From an uncultured Clostridia bacterium (GTDB lineage Bacteria; Bacillota; Clostridia; Christensenellales; Borkfalkiaceae): a DNA stretch of 5,624 nt. Positions 1 to 5,465 of the stretch are shown here, piece after piece. The translations under genes were made by a program, and so were the position numbers. Position 1 is the first letter of the stretch; every line of letters starts with the position of its first letter. Location: positions 1-5,624 of the forward strand of contig CAMPBJ010000068.1 in assembly GCA_946637575.1 (NCBI GenBank), written 5' to 3'. The notes below the pieces were generated by a model, which saw only the letters and a program-made list of their open reading frames with translations, did no database searches and had not been told where the DNA came from.

Positions 1-792
1 TTCCGCGCAGTCCATATCGTCCGAAAGATCCGCGAACGCAAGTTCCGGTTCTATCATCCAAAACTCCGCCGCGTGGCGGACGGTGTTCGAGTGTTCCGCC
101 CTGAAAGTCGGCCCAAAAGTGTATACGTTGGAAAACGCCATAGCGAAGTTTTCAACGTCGAGCTGACCGGAGACCGTAAGATTTGCTTTCTTTCCGAAAA
201 AGTCCTGCGAAAAGTCCGCCTTGCCGTCCACTTTCGGCACGTCGTTTAGATCGAAAGTCGTAACTTCGAACATCGCGCCCGCGCCCTCCGCGTCGCTCCC
301 CGTGATTATAGGGGTATGTACGTAAACAAAGCCCCTGTCGTTAAAGAACTTGTGTATCGCGTAAGCCGCTTCGCTGCGGATCTTAAAGACCGCGTTAAAC
401 GTGTTCGTTCTCGGGCGCAGGTGAAGTATCGTCCTTAAATACTCTAATGAGTGCCTTTTTTTCTGCAACGGATAGTCGGGCGTTGAAGTCCCCAAAACCT
501 CGACCGTCGCCGCGTTTATCTCGAACGGCTGGTTCCTTTCGGGCGTTAACACCACCGTGCCCGTAACTTTTAAGCACGCGCCGACGTTCTGTTTTGCGAT
601 CTCGTCGTAGTTTACGACCTTATCGCGTGCAAAAACTATCTGGCAGTTTCTAAAGTACGATCCGTCGTTTATCTCGATAAAACCGAAGGACTTGGAGTCC
701 CTTATCGTCTTTGCCCAACCGGTTACGGTAACTTCTTTTCCGTCGAAACTTTCGGCGTTTTTAAAAATCTCTTTTAACTGTGTTCTTTTCAT
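1..792 (-). CDS. asnS: Asparaginyl-tRNA synthetase, N-terminal part (3' end outside window)
   Basis: Class IIb aminoacyl-tRNA synthetase that charges tRNA-Asn with asparagine using ATP in the cytoplasm. The 264 visible residues begin [10 protein letters not shown]. Residues about 1-105 form the anticodon-binding OB fold ([20 protein letters not shown] at 21-40). The catalytic core follows, with motif 1 around 150-171 ([16 protein letters not shown]), a SGQLDVE segment at 208-214, and motif 2 at 230-250 ([11 protein letters not shown] then AEFWMIEPE). The [21 protein letters not shown] form is diagnostic for AsnRS and separates it from AspRS and LysRS. Family members are about 460 residues, so roughly 200 residues with motif 3 lie beyond the left edge. 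The ATG is preceded by GAGG with 7 bases between AGG and the start codon. No frameshift or missing motif is seen in the visible part. It has its own promoter and is separated from the upstream gene by a terminator, so it appears to be transcribed alone from this end. Confidence 0.97.
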   Translation of the reverse strand, partial: MKRTQLKEIFKNAESFDGKEVTVTGWAKTIRDSKSFGFIEINDGSYFRNCQIVFARDKVVNYDEIAKQNVGACLKVTGTVVLTPERNQPFEINAATVEVLGTSTPDYPLQKKRHSLEYLRTILHLRPRTNTFNAVFKIRSEAAYAIHKFFNDRGFVYVHTPIITGSDAEGAGAMFEVTTFDLNDVPKVDGKADFSQDFFGKKANLTVSGQLDVENFAMAFSNVYTFGPTFRAEHSNTVRHAAEFWMIEPELAFADLSDDMDCAE

Positions 793-821
793 ATCGTCGC
801 CTCGCATAATTATACTGATAT

Positions 822-850
822 ATTGTACCACATATCCCGTTCTTTTACAA
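822..850 (-). promoter_or_regulatory. asnS promoter (sigma-A type, extended -10)
   Basis: Reading the minus strand, a -35-like TTGTAA (845-850) and a -10 TACAAT (822-827) are separated by exactly 17 bases, and TGG directly before the -10 makes an extended TGn element. The predicted transcript start near 815 leaves a leader of only about 23 bases. That is too short for a T-box riboswitch, which often controls synthetase genes in Firmicutes. A second TATAAT lies at 809-814 but has no acceptable -35 at the right distance. The site is predicted from consensus only. Confidence 0.7.
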
Positions 851-882
851 GAATAAATCGCGGTTTTCTTTTCTTTTTAACG

Positions 883-911
883 AAAAAAGAGCGGATTTCC
901 GCTCTTTTTTT
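883..911 (-). terminator. Rho-independent terminator of the GNAT-like gene (potentially bidirectional)
   Basis: The arms 883-895 and 898-910 are perfect reverse complements. The GC core GAGCGG/CCGCTC (889-894 and 899-904) is flanked by an A run on the left and a T run on the right, so the structure has a T-tract whichever strand is transcribed. On the minus strand it starts 16 bases after the stop codon of the 927-2051 gene and lies upstream of the asnS promoter, so it insulates asnS from that gene. No plus-strand gene ends here, so only minus-strand use is expected. Confidence 0.88.
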
Positions 912-926
912 ATTTTATTCCGTCTG

Positions 927-2051
927 TTATATCGACTGCTTGTAGGTCTGTCTTTTCTTTATTATTTCGGTTTCCGCGAATTTCCACTGTTGCTGTATGT
1001 TGTAGTTATGCTCAAGCATCGGATTCGACTCGATATGCTTTATCCCGTCCGCAACGACGTTTTTCATAATACTCGATATAAGTATCGCGTTGATCCCCGA
1101 ATTTTTGTACTCGCTCTTTACCGCGATAAGCGCCATTTCGAGTTCTTTGGGCTTACTTATGGACTTTAACACCCCTATCCAGCCGAGCGGGAACAGTCTG
1201 CCCCTGTGCTTTATAAGCGGTTTACAGATAGACGGCAGCACGATACCGAAACCTGCGACCTTGTCGTTTTTATCCACCAGAATACTCGCGTATCTCGGAT
1301 TTATTATGGTCGCGAACTGGTCTAAAACGTTCTTTTTTGCCTTGCCTTCAACCGGCGTAAACCCGTCTAAATGACCGTACGCGTCGTTAAACGTAACAAA
1401 AAACTCGTCTCCGTATTTTTTTACTACCTTTCTTATGCTCATAGTCTGCACAACGTCGGTAAGATCGTATTTTTTCTTAAGTTTTTCGGATATCGAGACT
1501 ATTCTTTCGTACGGCTCCGCAGGAATCGGGAAGTTCATTTCCACCCACTTCGATTCGTCCTCGAACCCTAATTCTTTCATATGCTCGGAAAAGTACGGGT
1601 AGTAGTAGTTTGTGGCGTACGTACTTCTCTTATCGAACCCGTAAGTAAGCATACCTTCCCTGTCCGTGTCGTTAAACCCCCACGGACCGTGGAGTATCTC
1701 CATGCCGTACTCCTTCCCGAAGTCTTTTACCGCCCCGATAAGCGCCTTAAACACCTCCATATCGTCGATACAGTCGAATCTGGAAAAGCGGATATACTTC
1801 TGTCCCGAAAGTTCGTTCTCCTTGCGGTTTATAAGCCCCGCTATCCTTCCGCAAAGCTTACCGTCCTTATAACACAGGAACGCCCTGCACTCGTACGTCG
1901 CTAGGTTAAAGTTCTTTTTCGGGTTAAACGTATTGAGTTCGTCGCTTAAAAGAGACGGAACGTAATACTCGCAGTCTTTATATAATTTCGTCGGATACGT
2001 CGCAAAGCGCTTCATATCCCTTTTCGTTTTAACTTCCTTTACTTCGATCAT
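927..2051 (-). CDS. GNAT-superfamily-like protein, substrate unknown (374 aa)
   Basis: A cytoplasmic protein without signal peptide or membrane segment. It resembles a family of about 370-residue proteins in Clostridia and Bacteroidetes usually annotated as GNAT N-acetyltransferase or hypothetical (family recognised from memory). The N-terminal part carries AFLCYKDGKLCGRIAGLIN (57-75), a GNAT-like strand-turn-strand. HGPWGFNDTDREGML (121-135) looks like the family signature. The C-terminal lobe has YASILVDKNDKVAGFGIVLP (254-273), then ALIAVKSEYKNSGINA (307-322) at the position of the acetyl-CoA pyrophosphate loop, ESNPMLEHN (341-349) and a basic KKRQTY tail. The loop is degenerate relative to Q/R-x-x-G-x-G/A: it reads K-N-S-G-I-N. 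The ATG at 2051 was chosen because GGAGG lies 6 bases upstream. A 16-residue TTG-started extension to 2099 would run through that site and the promoter. Acyl transfer is plausible but unproven, and the substrate cannot be inferred from the neighbours. Confidence 0.85.
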   Translation of the reverse strand: MIEVKEVKTKRDMKRFATYPTKLYKDCEYYVPSLLSDELNTFNPKKNFNLATYECRAFLCYKDGKLCGRIAGLINRKENELSGQKYIRFSRFDCIDDMEVFKALIGAVKDFGKEYGMEILHGPWGFNDTDREGMLTYGFDKRSTYATNYYYPYFSEHMKELGFEDESKWVEMNFPIPAEPYERIVSISEKLKKKYDLTDVVQTMSIRKVVKKYGDEFFVTFNDAYGHLDGFTPVEGKAKKNVLDQFATIINPRYASILVDKNDKVAGFGIVLPSICKPLIKHRGRLFPLGWIGVLKSISKPKELEMALIAVKSEYKNSGINAILISSIMKNVVADGIKHIESNPMLEHNYNIQQQWKFAETEIIKKRQTYKQSI

Positions 2052-2057
2052 ATAAAT

Positions 2058-2062
2058 CCTCC
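2058..2062 (-). promoter_or_regulatory. Shine-Dalgarno site fixing the start of the GNAT-like gene
   Basis: GGAGG on the minus strand with 6 bases to the ATG at 2049-2051. It selects this ATG over the in-frame TTG at 2099, which has no ribosome binding site and overlaps the -35 element. Confidence 0.9.
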
Positions 2063-2070
2063 AAAAGTTT

Positions 2071-2099
2071 ATTATACACCCCGTCACCGAAAAAAACAA
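2071..2099 (-). promoter_or_regulatory. Promoter of the GNAT-like gene
   Basis: On the minus strand a perfect TATAAT (2071-2076) lies 17 bases downstream of TTGTTT (2094-2099), a weak -35 that keeps the TTG. The predicted start near 2064 gives a leader of about 13 bases that contains the GGAGG site. It is divergent from the promoter at 2134-2162, with 34 bases between the two -35 elements. Confidence 0.7.
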
Positions 2100-2133
2100 G
2101 GGTTTTTATCAAATCCGTGATTTTTAATACCCC

Positions 2134-2162
2134 TTGACACCGTCTTTTAAGTATGTTAATAT
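2134..2162 (+). promoter_or_regulatory. Promoter of the leucine-rich-repeat surface protein gene
   Basis: A perfect -35 TTGACA (2134-2139), a 17-base spacer and a -10 TAATAT (2157-2162) preceded by TGT, an extended -10. The predicted transcription start at about 2168-2170 falls immediately before the ATG at 2171, implying a leader of 0 to 3 bases. No Shine-Dalgarno sequence lies between the promoter and the ATG. Confidence 0.72.
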
Positions 2163-2170
2163 ATTCTCGT

Positions 2171-5100
2171 ATGAAAAAACGTATCGTTTTAGTATCGGTC
2201 GCACTATTTTTACTTTCCCTGTTTTCCTTCGCTTTTGCGTGCGCACCGCATCAACATAATTACACTTTTGTCGTAACGAAAGATCCCACCTGCACCGAAA
2301 AGGGGGTTCTTACTTTTACGTGCGACTGCGGTGATTCCTATACCGAAGAAACCGAAGCCTTGGGGCATAACTATTCGGGAGTTTTAACCCTGCCGACCTG
2401 TACGGAAAAGGGTTTTACGACCTACACCTGTTCGCGCTGTAACGATACTTACGTTGCGGACGAAACGGAAACCGTTCCGCACGATTACGTAGGCAAGGTA
2501 ACCCGCGATCCGACGCACACAGAAAAAGGCGAAAAGACGTTCGTATGTTCGGTATGCAACGACACGTATACCGAAGAAATAGACGTTATCCCTTACGCCG
2601 ACGCGCAATATAAGGTGCAGTACTTTGTGGAAAATATCGAAGACGAAGGGTATCACCTTAAAGATACGGAAATTCTCGTCGCCAAAGAAGAGAGCGAAGT
2701 TTTTGCGGAAATTAAACGGTTCGAGCATTACTCCCCCGTGACCGAATCCGTAAACGGCGTGGTAAAGGCGGACGGAAGTCTCGTTTTGAACGTTTACTAC
2801 AAACTCGAACGGCATTTATTGAGAATCGTTCCCGACTCGCACACCGCCGCGTCGCTCCCCATAGAGTACGACGGGACGTTTAAGTACGGTTTTACCACGG
2901 CGTCGATCGTCGCAAGTTTTACGGGCAAAACGGGTTACGAGTGGCAAGGGTGGATAAAAAACGGCGAGTTTTTATCGAGCGAATACTCCTTATCGCCGTT
3001 TGTCCTTACCGAAGACACAGAAATAATCGCCAAAACGATCAAACCCGAAATGGAGATCTTCGATTTTACGGTAAACGGCGAAGAGTGTAAAATAGTTAAA
3101 TTGCTCGATAACGCCGTAGAGAAAGTCGTTATCCCGGATTACGTTACGGAGATAGGAAACGAAGCGTTCGCGTTTTGCGAAAACTTAAAGAGCGTTAAGA
3201 TAGGCGGCAAAGTCAGATCGATAGGCAACTCCGCGTTCCAGTACTGCAAGGGGCTTACCGAACTTACAGTTCCGAACAACGTTTCGTTTATAGGCGATAC
3301 GGCGTTCGCATATTGCGACGGCTTGAAAAGCATCATCCTTCCCGAAGGGCTGTCGGAGATAAATCCGTACACGTTTACCGAATGTCGCGCCCTTACGAGA
3401 GTGGTTTTCCCGTCTACGCTTAAAAAAATAGGCGACTCCGCGTTTTATTACTGCACCCGTCTTGCGAGGATCGTCCTTCCCGACGGACTGGAATACGTTA
3501 TGAGCAGCGCCTTCCGCGAGTGCTCGGGACTTGTCGGCGTTACGCTCGGAAAGAGCCTTAAAAGTATCGGCGGCAGCGCGTTTAACAACTGCTATAAACT
3601 TGTTGAAGTTATAAACGACAGCGCGTTAAATATCGTAAAGGGCGCAAGTTCTTACGGATATATCGGCTACTACGCAAAAGCGGTGCATAAGGGCGACAGC
3701 GTTTTAGAAGAAAAAGACGACTTTATCTTCTTTAAAAACGGATCTTCCTACTATGTTATGGGCTACACGGGGCATGAAAAAGAGTTAACCGTTCCCGAAA
3801 GAATAAACGGCGAAACGTTCGACGTGTACGACTACGCGTTCAACAGGCTCGAAGACGTGGAGAGTATTACCCTGCCCGAAGGCGTAAAAAAGATCGGCGC
3901 GTCCGCGTTTGAGTTCTGCAAAAGTCTTACAACCCTTTCCCTGCCGACTACGGTAAACGGCGTAGGCAAAGAAGCGTTCAATAACTGTAAAATCGAAAAC
4001 CTTAAAGTCCCCACCGTTGCGATCCCGTACGTATCGCAGAACTTTTTAAGATCGGTTACGGTCTCGGGCGGAAGCGAAATACCCGAAAACGCGTTTACGA
4101 ACGCGTTGCTTTTGGAGAGCGTTACCATATCTTCTTCGGTCGAAAGGATAGGACGTTCGGCATTTTCGGGACTAAAAAACGTGCTTACCTATACCGTGGA
4201 CGAGAGTAGCGAATTCTTTACGGCGATAGACGGAAACCTTTACTCAAAGGATCTTACCGAATTTTACCGCTACGCCGTTGGTAAAACCGACGAAGAGTTC
4301 GCGCTTTTAAGTTCGGTAAAAACGATAAAGGAACACGCCTTCGACGGCTCTGCGGTAACCGTGCTTTATAACGGCGACAGCGAATTAGACACCATAGAAG
4401 ACTACGCTTTTTCGGGTTATAACGGTAAAATCGTTACGATACCGGATAGTGTAGAGAGTATGACTTCGACCGCGTTTTATAACTGCACTTCAGTCGAAAA
4501 CGCAACTCTTCCCACCCGTTTTATCGGCGCGATACCGAAGGTGAATTTAAGGACGGTAAAACTCAGTTCCGGAACGGATATACCGCAAAAAGCGTTCTAC
4601 GGGTGCGGTTTACTTGAACACGTGTACCTCTGCGAATCGCTGCTTACGGTCGGTAAAGACGCGTTCTCGGAATGCCCGAAACTAAATTATAATCACTTTG
4701 AAAACGCAACGTATTTAGGCAGCGAAGACAACCCGTTTATCCTTCTTTTTAAAGCAGATTCGCTTAACTTAACTGCCTGTGATATACACGCCGACACGAA
4801 GATAATAGGCAGGGAGGCGTTCAAGTCCTGTTCGTCGTTAGAAGAGATAGAGATCCCTTACGGAGTAAGGTCCATCGGTCTTTCGGCGTTCCAGAATTGC
4901 TCCGCCCTATCTAACATCGTTATCCCTGACAGCGTGGTTATAATCGAGCAAAACGCGTTTAATATGTGTACGGGTATAAAAACGGTAAGCGTTGGAAACG
5001 GAGTTACCGCGATCGGTAGGATGGCTTTCGCAAACTGCGAAGCGTTGTCTTCCGTCTATCTCCCGTCGTCGATAGAAAAACTTGACTCAAGGATTTTTTA

Positions 5101-5245
5101 CAACTGTAAGAACCTGAATAGAGTTTACTTCGACGGCGACGCTGACGCGTGGCAGAAGATACAAAAGCACAACGAGTGGAGATTTGGCGCAAAGTTCACG
5201 CTCGTTTTAAAGAACGGGGATGAAATACATAACTACGAAAGTTAA
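2171..5245 (+). CDS. Exported BspA-type leucine-rich-repeat surface protein (1024 aa)
   Basis: Probable cell-surface or secreted protein. BspA-family relatives act as adhesins, but the ligand here is unknown. Residues 1-24 are a signal peptide: KKR, a hydrophobic core, then AFAC. Cys24 fits a permissive Gram-positive lipobox, although A-F-A before it could also be a signal peptidase I site. Residues 29-141 are three H-x-Y...PTC/H-TEKG...C-x(1-2)-C modules. Residues 142-215 resemble a Listeria-Bacteroides/MucBP-like repeat (YKVQYFVENIEDEGYHLKDT). Residues 216-290 look like a second such domain (GYEWQGWIKNGEF). From about 327 to 987 there are about 22 LRR_5 units of the type I-G-x-x-A-F-x-x-C-x-x-L, broken by three non-repeat inserts. 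The tail VYFDGDADAWQKI (985-997) matches the usual ending of such proteins. There is no LPXTG, SLH domain or C-terminal helix. I chose ATG 2171 because it gives a compact signal peptide. The in-frame ATG at 2153 lies inside the promoter spacer. The gene is monocistronic between its promoter and a hairpin terminator. Confidence 0.93.
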   Translation: MKKRIVLVSVALFLLSLFSFAFACAPHQHNYTFVVTKDPTCTEKGVLTFTCDCGDSYTEETEALGHNYSGVLTLPTCTEKGFTTYTCSRCNDTYVADETETVPHDYVGKVTRDPTHTEKGEKTFVCSVCNDTYTEEIDVIPYADAQYKVQYFVENIEDEGYHLKDTEILVAKEESEVFAEIKRFEHYSPVTESVNGVVKADGSLVLNVYYKLERHLLRIVPDSHTAASLPIEYDGTFKYGFTTASIVASFTGKTGYEWQGWIKNGEFLSSEYSLSPFVLTEDTEIIAKTIKPEMEIFDFTVNGEECKIVKLLDNAVEKVVIPDYVTEIGNEAFAFCENLKSVKIGGKVRSIGNSAFQYCKGLTELTVPNNVSFIGDTAFAYCDGLKSIILPEGLSEINPYTFTECRALTRVVFPSTLKKIGDSAFYYCTRLARIVLPDGLEYVMSSAFRECSGLVGVTLGKSLKSIGGSAFNNCYKLVEVINDSALNIVKGASSYGYIGYYAKAVHKGDSVLEEKDDFIFFKNGSSYYVMGYTGHEKELTVPERINGETFDVYDYAFNRLEDVESITLPEGVKKIGASAFEFCKSLTTLSLPTTVNGVGKEAFNNCKIENLKVPTVAIPYVSQNFLRSVTVSGGSEIPENAFTNALLLESVTISSSVERIGRSAFSGLKNVLTYTVDESSEFFTAIDGNLYSKDLTEFYRYAVGKTDEEFALLSSVKTIKEHAFDGSAVTVLYNGDSELDTIEDYAFSGYNGKIVTIPDSVESMTSTAFYNCTSVENATLPTRFIGAIPKVNLRTVKLSSGTDIPQKAFYGCGLLEHVYLCESLLTVGKDAFSECPKLNYNHFENATYLGSEDNPFILLFKADSLNLTACDIHADTKIIGREAFKSCSSLEEIEIPYGVRSIGLSAFQNCSALSNIVIPDSVVIIEQNAFNMCTGIKTVSVGNGVTAIGRMAFANCEALSSVYLPSSIEKLDSRIFYNCKNLNRVYFDGDADAWQKIQKHNEWRFGAKFTLVLKNGDEIHNYES
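2255..2593 (+). repeat. Three tandem Cys/His modules in the surface protein (residues 29-141)
   Basis: Three diverged copies of about 37-38 residues, each opening with H-x-Y and carrying P-T-[CH]-T-E-K-G and a downstream Cys pair. Potential ligands are H29, C41, C51, C53 in copy 1; H66, C77, C87, C90 in copy 2; and H104, H116, C126, C129 in copy 3. Spacing is nearly constant: 11-12 residues from the first His to the second ligand and 10 to the third. Copy 1 has C-x-C where the others have C-x-x-C. The pattern resembles a zinc ribbon; metal binding is inferred, and disulfides are the alternative outside the cell. Confidence 0.85.
2594..3040 (+). other. Two Listeria-Bacteroides/MucBP-like domains (residues 142-290)
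   Basis: The first unit (142-215) runs from YKVQYFVENIEDEGY through VKADGSLVLNVYY. This follows the familiar 'Y-x-V-x-[HY]-[YF] ... G-x-V-x-x-D-G-S-L-V-L-x-x-Y-Y' pattern of surface repeats in Firmicutes. The second (216-290) ends with GYEWQGWIKNGEF...LTEDTEIIAKT, close to the 'GYxFxGWyxd...iteDtxlyAkw' ending of List_Bact_rpt domains. They are probably beta-rich spacer domains holding the leucine-rich repeats away from the cell. Assignment is by pattern recognition without a profile search. Confidence 0.72.
3149..5131 (+). repeat. About 22 BspA/Treponema-type leucine-rich repeat units (LRR_5)
   Basis: Units of about 23 residues with the core [IV]-G-x-x-A-F-x-x-C-x-x-L-x-x-[VI]-x-[LI]-P-x-x-[VL]. 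I count 7 units at residues 327-480, 3 at 551-613, 2 at 637-676, 3 at 717-782, 2 at 803-840 and 5 at 877-987. The conserved Cys is lost in units such as AFNRL (556-560), AFTNA (641-645) and AFSGL (664-668). DNA identity between units is low, so this is an old, diverged array rather than a recent tandem expansion. Confidence 0.93.
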
Positions 5246-5255
5246 AACCGTATAA

Positions 5256-5298
5256 TAAAAACACGCCGTGCGAAATCGCACGGCGTATTTTTATTTTT
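5256..5298. terminator. Bidirectional terminator between converging genes
   Basis: A GC-rich stem pairs 5263-5272 with 5277-5286 (ACGCCGTGCG/CGCACGGCGT) around a four-base AAAT loop. On the plus strand it is followed by ATTTTTATTTTT and ends the surface protein gene 17 bases after its stop. On the minus strand it begins 4 bases after the stop of the 38-residue gene and is followed by a GTTTTTATTATA tract. It serves both converging transcripts. Confidence 0.92.
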
Positions 5299-5407
5299 GA
5301 AGTTTTCTTACCGCGACGGGCGGCTTTTCGTCTTTTAATGCCATAACGTACTGCCCGTATTCCTCGTCGGTGAGTTTTTTTATTTTCGTTTTCTTCTTTT
5401 TCGACAT
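5291..5407 (-). CDS. Small lysine-rich protein, unknown function (38 aa)
   Basis: An ATG-to-TAA frame of 38 residues. It has a basic start (MSKKKKTKIKKL), a short amphipathic acidic stretch (TDEEYGQYVMALKDE, 13-27) and a proline-containing basic tail (KPPVAVRKLQK). With 11 Lys, 1 Arg and 5 acidic residues the net charge is about +7. There is no hydrophobic segment or signal peptide. It is judged real because AAGGAGA (5414-5420) lies at ideal distance (7 bases from AGGAG to ATG), the stop is followed at once by a terminator, and the gene upstream ends 58 bases away on the same strand, so it is probably the last gene of that transcript. The composition would suit a nucleic-acid- or ribosome-associated small protein, but that is only inference. 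I do not recognise the family. Plus-strand frames across it are shadows. Confidence 0.75.
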   Translation of the reverse strand: MSKKKKTKIKKLTDEEYGQYVMALKDEKPPVAVRKLQK

Positions 5408-5408
5408 A

Positions 5409-5435
5409 TCGTATCTCCTTTTGTTACGGATACGA
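5409..5435 (-). promoter_or_regulatory. Hairpin displaying the Shine-Dalgarno site of the 38-aa gene
   Basis: On the minus strand TCGTATC (5429-5435) and GATACGA (5409-5415) are perfect 7-base complements enclosing a 13-base loop. Most of AAGGAG (5415-5420) is in the loop, its last G overlapping the stem base. The start codon follows one base after the stem. This could present or modulate the ribosome binding site, or be chance; there is no covariation data. Confidence 0.4.
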
Positions 5436-5465
5436 CTATTATCGTCAATCGGCGGAAAAATATTC

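Noticed and set aside
395..577. Minus-strand 60-residue frame inside asnS
   Set aside because: It overlaps the clearly coding asnS frame on the same strand in another phase and has no recognisable features.
1090..1904. Several plus-strand frames of 66-107 residues opposite the GNAT-like gene
   Set aside because: They are antisense shadows of a strongly supported coding sequence, without ribosome binding sites or domain content.
2052..2099. TTG-started N-terminal extension of the GNAT-like protein
   Set aside because: It covers the GGAGG site and -10/-35 elements of the gene's own promoter; the ATG at 2051 has ideal spacing to GGAGG.
2091..2107. A6/T5 weak inverted repeat as a possible terminator
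   Set aside because: The stem is about six A-T-rich pairs with a single G-C pair, and it lies inside a divergent promoter region where no gene ends.
2108..2121. ATCA-6-TGAT short palindrome as an operator
   Set aside because: Only four paired bases per arm; this is expected by chance in AT-rich intergenic DNA.
2153..2170. Upstream in-frame ATG giving a 6-residue longer surface protein (MLIYSR extension)
   Set aside because: This ATG lies in the spacer of the predicted promoter, upstream of the expected transcript start, has no ribosome binding site, and would put an odd extension before a clean KKR signal peptide.
5251..5256. Plus-strand TATAAT as a promoter after the surface protein gene
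   Set aside because: There is no -35 at 16-18 bases, a terminator follows immediately, and no plus-strand gene lies downstream; the bases are the minus-strand T-tract of the terminator.
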